Source: Whitmania pigra (taxonomy: Eukaryota; Annelida; Clitellata; Hirudinida; Haemopidae). Taken from it: a stretch of DNA of 64,000 bases. The notes beneath the pieces were generated by a model. That model was not told the origin of the DNA and ran no database searches. It was given only the letters and a program-made list of their open reading frames with translations. The DNA lies in contig JAJTWR010000311.1 of NCBI GenBank assembly GCA_021613335.1, forward strand, positions 186,001 to 250,000, read 5' to 3'. A program made the translations under genes and the position numbers. Shown one piece after another: positions 50,719 to 63,257 of this stretch (its first letter is position 1; every line of letters begins with the position of its first letter).

Positions 50719-53700
50719 ATGGAATTACAGTCCTGCATGAAGGCAGTGATTTCAGCCATAAATCAACACAAAACCAATCAGAACGATGAAGCCATACATT
50801 CATGTCTTTTGAGACAATTAGATGTAAGTCAATTCCTGATAAATCAGGCAGCTGATTTGCTGATTGTATGCATCTTTTAAAGGTTTTGATAGGGATTACT
50901 TCAAAGAAACCTCTTGCCAGTTTCAATCCCGGAGAACTTCTTTTAAATCAATGCCTGGCAGCAGTCATCAGTACTCTTAGTGACAGTCATATAAAGTTTT
51001 TGATTGCTCAGAAGATTCTCACACTGTTTAATAATTTAGGTTGGAGGTCTACATAGAATTTAATAAATAAAATTTAATATTTTCAATATAGAATTTAGAA
51101 ATAACCAATGCTGATTTGAGTTAAAGAATTTTAAACACAAATTCCAGTAAATTCGAATGTAGTATGCAGTATTCTCCAAAATTCATTTGATTTGTTTGGA
51201 ACCCTGCTGGATTACTTCAAATTGTGCTCAAATCCTCCACATGATTTGAACATGCAACTAGTGAGCATTTCAATAATAATTTGTCATTAAAAAAATTAAT
51301 GTTAATAATCATTATTTTATATTTAGTGTATCAAAGTGCTTCAAAAAATTACTTACAAAAAACAAGTCGTGATTACTTTAAGCAAAATTGAAGAACTCCT
51401 GAATTACCTCTTAATTCATTTGTGAGACTTATTGGTTTATACAATATGATGTTATAAATATGATATGATATTATAAATACAATATGTTACTTTCCTTGAA
51501 CCAAACTTGTTATGAATTCATTTATGTGTTTTAGGGAATTCCAGGATGATGGAACAAAATATCGTCTCGGTCTTCTTTCAAATTTGACTTTTAAAACTCC
51601 GATAATTCAATCTTTTATCAAGTCCAAGGTTTGTTATAACTTTTTAATATCAAACATAACTAATTCTTGATTTTATAATTGTTATTTTCAGGAGAATTTG
51701 AAAGCAATATTGAAAAAATTAATGAGTTACATGAGCAACTCAAACAGTAAAATTCAAATTTTTGCTATTTCCATTCTTAGCAACCTCTGTTTGCATGATG
51801 AGGTTGGAAATAAGGTTAGCAAACTCTTCCTTTTTTAGTTATTTGGATTTTTTAGCTAATAGATTATAACAGATTTTTACAGGTCAGAACTTATCACAAA
51901 TGTTTCACTTTCTTTTCAACGTCCTGTTTATCAGCAAGTCTGGTACAACCCAACAACATGCAACTGATCTTTTCATAAATATAATCAGTAACCAAAGAAT
52001 ATGTGATCAACTCACAGAGTGAGTCCATTTGATTAATTATTTATCCAAGAAGATTGCTTGATCAATTCAATTTCTTATACTTATTTTATAAGTATTATAA
52101 AAAAAACAATTACTGAAATTTTTCAATTATTGATTGTTTTGTATCGATGTATAAATGAAAAATTAACCGAATTATTTATTACAAAGTAATTCATTTTTAT
52201 AAGGTATTCACATCTGCCTCAATGCCTGCAACTTGTTTCAAACATTCTTACTCCATCATTACAGAATCACAGAGCAGTTTGTTTTATTTATTTCTCTACG
52301 TTACGGACGAAGTGCTATTAGTAATTAAAAGTATTTCTAAATCTAACGACAACATCGCAGGTGCTCGAGCTTTTGTCGAGTTTTTCCTCTGTGCCGAAGT
52401 TAAGAAGACACATTTGCAACCTCCTATTCGACAATCCCACTTGCCAGGATCCTTCAATTGGCTTGGAATCCATTTTAGCACAAGAAAGATCCTGCTTTTT
52501 TTTCAGCTTGATAGCAACTGTCATTAGAGATGACCACAGTATTTCCATTCTTTGTCTGGATTTGATTTTGTCACTTTGCTGTGTAAGTGCAAATTATTTT
52601 TTTCTTAAACAATTAATACTTAACATATCGTTTAATGTCCCTTAACTAATATTTTATAACATTTCTATGTTGCTATGCAATTATCAAACTTATGTCAAAT
52701 TTATTTCTTCATTCAACATGTAATTTGACTTGCTTAACAGAATATTTCTATATTTTTTTATTTATATCTCTTTTTTTTGTAAATTAAATATTTATATTTG
52801 AAATTTAACTTCAACTGTTTCAATTTATCTGGATTATGTAAGTCTATGTAACAAACATTTAAAACAATTCGGAAGCATTTCACATTTAGCCTAAGGTTTT
52901 GTAATTCCTTAAAGATACATTTGCATTGAAGCACAACAATAGATGAATTGAACTATTCTTTCAATTGTTCATTTTGACTTTTTTTTTAATGAATAGGAAA
53001 ACTCAGAATTTCTTAAAAGGAATGGGAGACTAGATATATTAGTGCCAACGCTTACAAGAGTTCTTTTCTCAAGCCAATCATCTGATGGCTGTAGCAAAAC
53101 GTTGAAACTTTTGAGAGCTACACAAATCCTAAAGAATATCCTTTCATAATGAAATTGTTTCATTCGTAAATATTACAATGTACGTGCACCAATTTGGCTG
53201 CATGCCTACATTATAAACAATACCTGCTTTCTGATGAAACATAATTCATTATTGAACCATGCATTAATAGCTTTATGGTTTTCCATATTTATATTTGTTC
53301 CATATTTGACATGTTTATAACCTTGACTTTGCTCCCACTGTTAAGTTCTGTTACAGACATAATCAGGGATTACCTGGATATTGAGATCTGCTTAGATCTC
53401 ATACATAGCCACATTGAATGCCTTGATGGTATCTTTCTCAGCTCGTCCTTGCATAGTGTGAAGATTAATAAAAATGATATGAACTTGCAGTCATTTCTTA
53501 AACATTCTGAAATAAAACAGGAAGATAACAATTTTGGGTTCGTTTATTTTGTCCTAATGATTGTAGCTAAAATATTTTCTAATTACGTCATCATTTTAGG
53601 AAGCCATGCCACGAGCTTGTGCTCCAGCTCGTAGATTTTTTAACAATGTACCACATTGACGATGAGAGAGTCCAGGACATACTGGAGGTTACAGCCAGCC

Positions 53701-56105
53701 ATTGAACCATTTGATTTATGCTTTCTCATAAATTCTATTTTTACTAGGATTCAAGGTTTATGCCTTTCATAGTCAACGGACTGACGTCAGTCACCAAAGA
53801 GTGTATTCTTATTTCCCTGAAGATTCTTCATTTTATAAAAACTGAACACTTTTCCTTCAATTTGTAAGCTTTTTTTGACTTGCCCAATTACATCAAGAAC
53901 ATGACACTATTCACTGCTTTGTAGACTTTTAGATTTCATGCTAAAAACTAATCAGCAGCATCATAAACCAGGAAGTGATGCCAGTAAAAGATTTCCCAAT
54001 AATCTACATCCTCTTGAGATTTGTTCTGTTTCATCTTCCGAATCATCTGCTAAAGCAATCCCCCGCACAATCTCTCAGAATTCCGATGTTAATGAGATGA
54101 TAGCCAGCTTGATAGAAAGAGTCAGGTGCAATGCAGAAGTATGAAGTGACACCAAGATTTTTTTCCCCAATATTTTATGACATTCCATCATAAATTCCAG
54201 ATCAAAGACTTCAAGACATCAGAAATAATGAGCATATATGAATTCAAGCTGCAAGATCTACAGGTTCATTAATCTTGACATAGTTTGTGTTTTCAATTGT
54301 ACAATTTGTGCACTTGTGAAAAAATCAGAGTAAAGAAAAGGTGCTGCAAGACTTGTTAGATGCCAGAAGTGAAACGCTCAATCAATCCGAAAAGGTTCTT
54401 TCAGAACTCAAACTAAGATTGGCCCAACACGAAGCCGAGGTGTGCAGAAACATTCTCAGTACTAATAACTTGATGTAGTGATAACTTAACGTAACGAATT
54501 CTATCAAAGGCTCAAAACTTAAGACTTTTGGTTCTGGATTCTGAAAAACGTAAAGACGAATTAAATGATAAAGTCAGCAAGCAAACTGGTAAGATTGAAT
54601 CCTTGCAAGCAGAGCATGACGTAATTCGGCGAGAAAACAGCAGGTTAGACCATTTATGGGGCTAAAATAATTTGATTGATCATGAATTACTTAATAGCAA
54701 CTTTTCTAGCTGTCCATTTCTACCTGTAAAATACCCGTTCCTTGTATTACAGATTATCTGAAGTAGAAAAGAGTTTTAAAGCCTTGAGTTTGAATTACTC
54801 TGGCGTATCCCAAAAGTAAGCCTCGGGAATTTTATTTGAGCACGGCATTTTGCATTTGTTAAATGATGAATAGTAGACAGACATCAGACACAAGGAAGAG
54901 TGTTTCATAACTATTTTATTGGTTTATTAACCAACGCTGCCAAACATTTAATATGCACTTGTCAAACTTCTCATCTTTAATCTTTAAGCAACCCTTTTCA
55001 TTAATTTCTCAGTGCTGGGATAACAAGCAGAGATTCAGATTTATCCACTGCAATACCCACTTTTAGGGAATGGTGGAAAGTTGACATGATCCAATGTCAC
55101 CAACTTTGCCTCAGACTTTTTAGACTGAGTCTAATTTTTATTTTTAATATTTTTAGACCTCAGACTCAGAATATTTAAGCCATTTAATGAATGACTTTAC
55201 ATTAGGAATGAACACCCAGTCTGTCAATTCCTGCTCTATGATAAGCACATTACAAATAATAAGCAATGCCCATAATATTTATTTGCATTTTCAGTTATCC
55301 TATCTCCCAATCATGCCTATTGATTGATATGCCATACTCCTTTTTTGTAACCTTGTTTTTATATTTTTATAAAACAGGTTGGAGTCCTGCCAAAGGTCAC
55401 TAGAAAGTTTGAAGCAAGATCATCAGGCACTGTCAGAGATGGATGAAATGCTTAAAAAACGACACGAAACACTTAGGGATCAGCATAAGGCGTTAGTAGT
55501 ATGACCAACATGGTTCAGCCCAATCTGCTCCATAAATCAATTTAACTAACTTGAGATTTTTATTAGACTTGCCTCGAAGCTGGCATCAGTAGAAGATGAG
55601 AAATCATTGCTTTCTATAGAACTTAAAGAAAATGGTCAACGCATCACAGGTTGTCAAGAATGCTTTGATGCCAAATATTTTGTTATAATTAAATGTATAT
55701 GCCTTTTGTGAATTTACCTCAACTTATACAGATCTTACAAGAGCATTGGCTTGCTGTGAGGACGAATTGAAGAAAAAATCTACAGAGTGTGAAGAGTTGG
55801 AATCATCCATGGAAAAGTTGCAAACAGAGCTCTCGAGGAATGTACAATCAAACAAAGATCTGCAGCATCAGGTCTGCATTTATCACATACAGATAACAGT
55901 ACTCAATTATGGAACAATAAGTCAATGAGTTTACAAAACTTCTTATTAGGTCTCATCCATGGAGCTTCTGTGCCATCAGCGTGAAGTTATCATCAAAGAG
56001 AAAGATGGTTTAATAAATCAATACAAAAAGGAATTGGACAACTACGTGCAAGCTGCTGCATTGTTCCACAAACTGACATCGGGAACTAATAAATCAGATT
56101 CTTGA
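50719..56105 (+). CDS. CIP2A: CIP2A (KIAA1524) homologue, PP2A-regulating armadillo/coiled-coil protein
   Basis: Twenty-two exons join in phase to 904 aa; human CIP2A is 905. Exons: 50719-50823, 50883-51039, 51148-51260, 51327-51421, 51535-51628, 51692-51814, 51888-52018, 52204-52276, 52361-52582, 52997-53135, 53357-53537, 53600-53687, 53748-53863, 53925-54138, 54201-54263, 54329-54439, 54510-54643, 54753-54815, 55378-55491, 55567-55649, 55732-55871, 55950-56105. Exons 1-14 form the N-terminal armadillo-like domain (CIKVLQKITY, YRLGLLSNLT, VLELLSSFSSVPKLRRHI). From exon 15 (SEIMSIYEFKLQDLQ) to the end it is coiled coil, finishing YKKELDNYVQAAALFHKLTSG, which parallels the human C-terminus. 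CIP2A restrains PP2A-B56 and, with TOPBP1, tethers broken chromosomes in mitosis. Intron 10 lacks a GT donor (see separate entry). Confidence 0.95.
53136..53356 (+). other. Probable U12-type AT-AG intron
   Basis: Intron 10 of the CIP2A homologue begins with ATATCCTT, the exact minor-spliceosome donor consensus, immediately after exon base 53135. It ends TTACAG. This junction is the only one found that keeps phase and protein length. A branch-site-like CCTTGAC lies about 30 bases from the 3' end, somewhat farther than usual for U12 introns. Confidence 0.65.
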
Positions 56106-56978
56106 AATTCAAATGGAAAAATCGTTTATACTCTCATCATTAGAACACGTTTGCACAATGATTACATGTTTGTTTTGTAATAAACAATAGGAAACAAAAA
56201 GTGACAAATTATATCTATTTACAAAATTCACAAAAATCTATCAGTAAAAACCCAGTATTTTGCAAATCGATATAAGGCAGTGAAATAGAGGACATAGAAA
56301 ATGTTGCCACCTTGAATTTCGATAAAGCTGTAATAAAATCCATTCAACTGATGACAATCCACAAAAACATGAAGTTAGAAATTAAGATTAATCTAAATCA
56401 CTTGTACAAACACGACTGCAATGATCTGCAGTCCTAGCGGAACAACACCCCATAGAATGTCAAATGTGTGTAAAAAATTGACTTGTATGCCTCCATGCCA
56501 GCTTTATGCGCGTCGAGGAACGTTCACGTTATTACTTTTTGATTTTTAGTTCCCAGCTATTGTTGCACTTGCTGTAACACTGCAGATATTTAGAGTGTCA
56601 AGTAGTAAATAATGTCCCCAACCTCTTCATTACCCTGAATTTACTGACACTTCTAGCTAAGCAACTGCTGTCGAAAAATTAACATCGAAAGCGAAAAGCA
56701 AAAAATTCCTATTTGGTAGAGAATCAGGTTTAGGGAAGAAGTAAGATGTAGCACTTACTACAAATGAACCCAGTGTAATACCATGGAATGTACAAAGGGT
56801 GTATAAAACAAAAATGGAACAAATTAATCCTAGAAATATTAAGAGATGCCTAGTTTACCATCGAGCCTTCAGTTCAGCTTTGGAATAAAATAAAGAGTGA
56901 TGAGACTATGACACACTAACTGACTTGTGAAACGTTATTTCAAACATCTTCGTGTGAAATTCAACAAAGATGTATGAC
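56106..56978. other. 3' UTRs of two converging genes
   Basis: AATAAA-type signals occur on both strands (for example AATAAAC near 56180 on +). No coding region. Confidence 0.45.
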
Positions 56979-59900
56979 CTAACATCTCGAGTTAGAGTCA
57001 TGGTGCTCAAATGATTTATTTTCCTGGTTACCCTCCAAGTTAGCAATGCCATAATGGTGCTGAATGTGGAAGTATTTCGTGTGCGACACGCCGAGGAGGC
57101 AACCGGCCTGGGTGGTCGTAAGAGTCGGAATAGAAGACCTTCCTTTCTCCCCTGGCGACTTGACTAAAACACGTGAAGTTATTGGTAGATCGACACGACT
57201 AATCGAAAGATGAGGAATGACGGAGTTTAGTTCGGGTTGCTTCGGATTATCAGAGTTTGAAACTGGAATGGCCAGAGGCAAAGGCTGGAAGTCCAACTTT
57301 GTGGGGCTAGAGAAACTAGGAGGAATAATTGTGGAATTGAATGTTGTGGTGCAACAAGATGAAGAAATCTTGCTAGATTTACTGGTATCATTCTGATCCC
57401 CATACACTTTTGTACTCTCAACTTTTAAAATGTTGGCCGCTGTATTAGACGACAAAATTCCACAACTGAAGCTAGACGACATGTACGAGCTCTCGTCGCT
57501 GATCGAACATGGAATTGGTTTGATCCTGGGAAAAAACCAAGGGTTTGCAGATGTTGAGGAGGGTATACAGTTTAGGAACCAATTGTTTCTTTGCCTCAAT
57601 CTCAGCAATTGCTTTCTGTAAACACTCTCCACCCTGCTCAAGCTTTTTGTTAAAATTTCACTAGCAGGCACATGATGCTCCATACCCTGAAAATTTGAGT
57701 AAGACTTTAACATAATTTAATCTAATTCAATGTATTTAACAATTTATGTAAACCTCATAAACATCTGGAGCTGAAAGATAAGAAGACAATGATGTACACT
57801 CCTGTGGTTCTCTGCCTTTGGAAGTTGGTTGACAGGATTGGGGCAGGGATGAAGTTTCACTGGCCTTTGGAAGGTGCGGAGTTGGAAGAGAAGAAACCAT
57901 GGATATTCTGTTGTTGAATTTGTTGGAGGAGCAGATGATTCTTTGGCGATGAAGAATCCCATTGTCACAAAATTGTGAGGAAGAGATAGCTTAAAATAAT
58001 TTGGATTTTTTACATCAAATAAATGGTGGCAAAATTTAATCAGAACAGATTTTAACTCTAATTTGTGCAAAATCAATTAATGTTGAGGCACTAAACAACT
58101 CATTTCAAAATTAAAGAAAATTCTTCTTTAGGACATTCTTGTAATCACATTAGTAAAGTAGTCGTGAGAGTGAAATTGGTATCTATTTGTTTTACTTTAC
58201 TTATTTATTAAGAAGCGTTATACCAGCAAACAAAAATACATAAATTCATTATTGACTCTGAACCTCTGTAGTTCAAATACTTAGTAACTCATGTAATTTT
58301 TTGCATACATATTTCATCAACCATACATTCTTTTGTATAATGGACAGCCATATCAGTAGAAAATGCATACTTTGTATTAAATTTTTGAATGTTGCTTAGA
58401 GATTTCATTTATTAAAAAACACTAATAGGTTTGTTTCTATTGTTTCCAATACTTTTTATCATCAATATCTTGAGATTGAGTGACCATTGCATAAAAATTA
58501 AATCATAAATTAGATGTGCAAAAGTGGACAACCAATTACTATTTGATAACATTACATAATAATATGATGTAACCAAAATACCATTTATCACAGGATCAAT
58601 TCCTCTTGTTTTAACATCATGGGCCACCACCTTTTCAAATAAGGCCAAACATTCTTCAACTGAAATAAAATTATGTATTAATTCTTTCAGATACAAATAA
58701 TAACACATTTACAGCTAATTACATTCTAAGAAATGAAAATTTATTTAAATGAATTGGAACTTGTAAATAACACACCAGAAGGAATGTCATCACTTTTGGC
58801 AAACATAATACCATTTCTTTCTTCATCTTTTGCATCACCAAAGACATTAATGAAGTTGGTATCAAGCTCATATTTATATTTCTCCAGCACATCTATTTGT
58901 GTTCTTGTAGCTTGAGCAAAAAATTCTATATTGTCTCTTCCAAAGACAGTAGAAGCAGCAAAGTTTTCGATCAGTATTTGGAGGACATTAGAAGCCAAGT
59001 TGACCATGTGCGGGTCGTCTGCACAGGTGTGGAACAAACTCCCTGCAACACTTTTTGCCACGGACTCACTCGACATGCTGTTGAATTCAGAGTGATGAGA
59101 CATCCGAAACCATGTTCCGAACAACATGGATGCCAACTCCTGCGAAACCTTAGGAAGACTCCTGATGATTCTGGAATAGATTTACTCAATTTAATAAAAT
59201 CAAGCACTGTTGTTAATAAGTGTATAAATCATTGTTATTATTATTTTAAATGCTTACTTATTGATGACATCAAATTGCTGTATAGGTTCCTTGATATTTA
59301 GAACATTCAGTAATTCATTCTCTGCTTCTGGACCAAACACACCGCCAGGAATTTTCAATAGAAATTTCTGAAAAAATGTTTTAATAATTTATACAAAATT
59401 AATTCTTGCTATAACTTGATACGATTGCTAGATGAAACAAAGACAAACAACTTATGAAGTCATCATTTGGGAACTTTTAAGTGCAGCAACAAAAGGGACC
59501 TCACATTTAATGCCTCAATATCAAGTGAAAATCTTGAACTACTTTAAAATTGTTAAATGAAAATTAAAACATTCAACTAATCCACTTTCATCATTTGAAT
59601 TTTGTCACTTACTTAAGATCAATTAATCAGTTCCATGTTCTCTAACCACTGTGCTACACAAAACATCTTCTCCATAAATCACATAATCTTTTAGATTTTT
59701 AACTCAAGATCTCATCTAAGTTGACAATTTACATACCACAAATAAGTTATTCCAGGCCTTAGTCTTAATGACTGGTTAATTAGTTAGCTTATGCCCCAGA
59801 ACTAGAACTAGCCTTAACAATGCATAAAATGTACCACTGCCTGAAGGTTGAAAAAATATTGAAGCACATGAGGGTGCCACTCACACAAATACCACAGATT

Positions 59901-62900
59901 TTTACAATAATTTAACTTTTCCAGCCTCTGTTTCTCTCATGATGCACACAAAAAAACTGCTCCAATTTTCATTTCAATATATTAATATTTATTGGTAGCT
60001 CAATAAGTTACAAAATTTTCAAAACTTTAAATTCTTATTAACATTGTGTTCATTGATCAACAAATTAAAATGAATTGCTGGTTAAGCATTTATAGTATTC
60101 TATACACATATCAGTGTATATTAATATTCTTTGGTGCTCCTCTCGTAAAAGTTCGAGCACCCTTTGATATAGGTTCATTAATAGTGCATTGCAATGACAA
60201 AATGATTTCTGCTTTAATGCCAAAGAAAAAAGTTGGTCTCATCATTCTGGTACTATGAGATGGAATGCTGAAATCTTGTTGGGACACCAAAATTGCCAAA
60301 CAGAACTGGACAGGCAGAAACAACTGGCTGCCCACTACAAACCTAACTGCTTGACATCATTACAGAAAATTACATAATATAAACTGTAATATAAACGTAA
60401 TTTTTCAACGACTGTTTTACAAACGTTTTATTTGGTACAACAATTAGGGTAGCCAAAACATCCAGTTATGTGAGATCTTCCACTTTTGTGACAATTGTAA
60501 GAAGATCTGCTCGAAAATTGTTCGGATAAGTGGTTTAATTCCTTCGTAAGTGAAACTTCATCCATCATCAATTCCCAAATCTTCTCATTAAATGAGGGAC
60601 AAACTGGTGAAGAACTGCAGAAACCATAATTTTTTCCAAGCATCACTGTGGCACCATATGATAAGAACATAATCATCCTGTTGGGATCTAAATCATTATC
60701 TTTATAAAACTGCTTTATTGCTGCAACTATGGCAGAATGCTAATTTAATTGTGCCAGTAAAAACATTTCTTTAAGAACCTTGATATGTCAATGGATTCAT
60801 GAGTGAGTACAAAACCGAATCATTTAATTCTTCAAATTCATAGATTTGCGATCTGAATTTATGCATTTGATAAACTCAAAGGCATAATTTTAAACTCTCA
60901 GAAAGTTTAACATACTTAGCAATTTTTTGATTATTTAAACATTGATTTTTTATTTCTTGAACTGATGCATGGATGGGTTCAATTTCAAAGCCATTAAGGC
61001 ATTGTCAATTAATATCTTTACTTCTCCAGGGCAATATTTGTTTTTCTGGAGTAATTCAATTCTTTCACTTCTATTTTCCTGAGTTTTTGACAAAAGTTTT
61101 CTTAGAGATGAATGACTCGAATTTTTTAATTCCTCAACTGATTCAAAGTGGCATTTATGTGTGACATGGTGTTTGAGGTAGTCCACTTCTTTCCCGTGTG
61201 CCAAACTACATTGGCTGCCGCCTATTTGCAAATCACACAGATTATTTCCTGACAACTGTCACAAAAGTGGATGATCTCATGTAACTGGACATTTTGGTTA
61301 CATAAACCAAGTAACATAAACCAACAAAAACCAATCAACACTCAAGTAGTCCAACAAAACTTCAAGTAAGCAATTGCAATTCAAGAAAAAACCGGGAGAT
61401 CTTAACCGTCTGAGCAGTAATACTGAAAACACTACCACAGCACTTCATTTATTTATTTGATGTTAGGCTTCTCCAGGTTTCTGTACACTGGTGTCCCCAT
61501 TGTGATGGAATGAGTCGGGCCCTCTGTACAACAAAGCTCTGTGCTTCACCTTGCCTTGGAGTCCCATTTCCAGTCTTTCGTCATCCAAATCCAATGCGAT
61601 GCTGACTCATTGACCTGTACGAAAGGCCTATTTCTCTGAGGCATAAATAGATCTGTCTACCAGCCCTCTCTCACCAACTTCCATGGCAGGCAGAAGGATA
61701 CTCTTGCTTCATCAGAAAGATGAATGAGTCCATCGATATTGATGCCAACACTAGATCTGGCTGTTTTGCAGCTGGCATCTTGGACTATCCCCCACTTCTG
61801 CAAATTGGTCCACAATCACAGGAAGCAAATCTGATCTTGAATGCCAAACAAAGGAGAGACATTCACCAAATGTTGTTCCATTTGATAGATCTTTGAAAGA
61901 CCTCATCCCATTTTGTCCATCGGCCTTGATGGCTTTGTTGCACTACCTGGGCAAATCTTTCTGATTCCATCTGGGTCCTTCTCTCCGGGATTATCATGGC
62001 TGATTTGGCTGATGTGCTTGCTGTAAGCCACCTCTCTCGATGGTTTCATCCAGTCCATGACGGTCAACCTGAATGGGCCCTTATTTCCTCAAAAGCTAAA
62101 ATTGCCTCTGACTTCTCGATCCCTTCTTTCGCTCTGAATTTTCATCCACAACTTTGTGACTCTGCTGTCTTTGTAGTTTTTGAGCGATCATTATATACTG
62201 ATTTAGCTAATCTTGTATTCTTCAACAATGGACCTGAGCAGCATCCTTGATCGATACAGCCTACTTACCAAAAGGTAATTGATGGTGGCAACCCCAGCCA
62301 CTTCCTTTTGAATTGATTGATTTTCCTCTCCATTTCTCCCACCAATCCTACTTTGTATATCTAAGCGACCAAAACAGCCTAGGCAAGCGAACCAACTGTA
62401 GAAGCCAGAATTTGAATCTGACCTGAAGTGGAGTTCTGGCAATCGCATTATGTCCATCCAACATTTTCATAACTATTTAATTTTGATCTTTAAATAATTC
62501 AGATAATTAGGTAATTTAAACAATTTCAAACAACCTAGATTACAATATTGGAAGTTTAGCTTTAGTTTTTCAAGCATGCAATTACATTCAGCCTAGAGGG
62601 ATATTTCAGCTTTTTCCAGAGGGCAAATCAACTTGATGAGATGACCTTTTTTGCTTCAAGATAAGTTAGAGAAATGTCACATCTGCAATGACATCCCTGT
62701 TATCCTAGCATTTGTTTGCAAGTAATGCAGAGATCTCAATCTGGAAGTTTTATAACTAAATGACTTATTACAAAATGAAGGAAAAGAGCACAACGACAAT
62801 TTATCATTTCAAATAAGTATATAAAAGTTTCAATAAAAAGGCAAAAAAAAACAAATAAAAAGCTTAACTAACTTTTATTACAGATGCTAGAGTATAGAAA

Positions 62901-63257
62901 TTGTAATTGGCATAATCAATGTCTCTGCCATCATTGAGTCTTTTAACGATGTGCTTCAGATCGTTGGGGTTCCCGGGTCTACGAAACAGATCAGTTGTAG
63001 TTACTCCATCCCTTGCAATATACACCAATATATCCTGCAAAAGTTAACAAGATGAATAATAATAACTTAAAAAAGTTATATGCATTCACTCTAAAAAAGT
63101 GAAAGTTTCTTCTGGGTCCGTTGTCACAAATTCAAAACTCAATCCAAAACAAATAAAATTTAAATTCCTAAATTTAGGAATGTCAAACCTAACCATTAAC
63201 TGTGTAGGAAGGATACTGTCCTTGAAGGCTTCTTCTAATGGAAGACCAAACTTAACC
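56979..63257 (-). CDS. RhoGAP-domain protein (5' end not resolved)
   Basis: Exons joined in phase: 63194-63257, 62873-63034, 59258-59367, 58776-59170, 58582-58659, 57754-57989, 56979-57686 (TAG). The RhoGAP domain starts VKFGLPLEEAF and continues with YIARDGVTTTDLFRRPGN, whose Arg in LFRRPG fits the catalytic arginine finger. It continues LKHIVKRLNDGRDIDYANY, LASVIKKFLLKIPGGVFG, IIRSLPKVSQELASMLFG and HTCADDPHMV. The product should stimulate GTP hydrolysis by a Rho-family GTPase. The remaining ~350 residues are Ser/Thr/Pro-rich and probably disordered. Upstream exons are missing and I cannot assign a named family. In the last exon a second frame is also open for about 55 helical codons, so its frame is less certain. 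Intron 62872-59368 is crowded with transposon debris. Confidence 0.8.
60428..61310 (-). pseudogene. Transposase-like and B-box-like fragments in RhoGAP intron
   Basis: Two broken minus-strand pieces. About 60428-60730 contains NRMIMFLSYGATVMLGKNYG, close to the SDGAxVMLGKxxG motif of KIAA1586/DUF4371-type hAT transposases. About 60950-61310 contains HFCDSCQEIICVICK, a zinc-binding B-box-like pattern, then a frame change and AHGKEVDYLKHH with a helical stretch. Stops and frame shifts separate them, so neither is a live gene. Confidence 0.45.
61441..62460 (-). mobile_element. Degenerate non-LTR retrotransposon (3' half)
   Basis: On the minus strand INQFKRKWLGLPPSIT (about 62340) and SHQGRWTKWDEVFQRSIKWN (about 61880-61940) match the region downstream of the reverse transcriptase in a LINE family I recall from invertebrates (KWLGLPxxL ... 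QGxWTxWDxxxxRxIxW). Near the 3' end come CTETWRSLT and an ATCAAATAAATAAAT tail at 61442-61456. Stops and frameshifts are frequent. The region is clearly more GC-rich than the surrounding intron. Confidence 0.6.
62590..62720. repeat. Dispersed repeat, copy 2
   Basis: Matches 36811-36960 in TTTCAGCTTTTTCCAGAG, GGCAAATC and GAGATGACCTTTT with similar spacing. Confidence 0.5.

Noticed and set aside
53090..53135. GT-AG splicing of CIP2A exon 10 at T|GTAGCA
   Set aside because: It is in phase but the donor is weak, and it removes residues that align with the human protein. ATATCCTT gives a full-length product.
61996..62250. Plus-strand open frame beginning MADLADVLAVSHL
   Set aside because: The minus strand of the same DNA carries recognisable LINE motifs; the plus frame is incidental.
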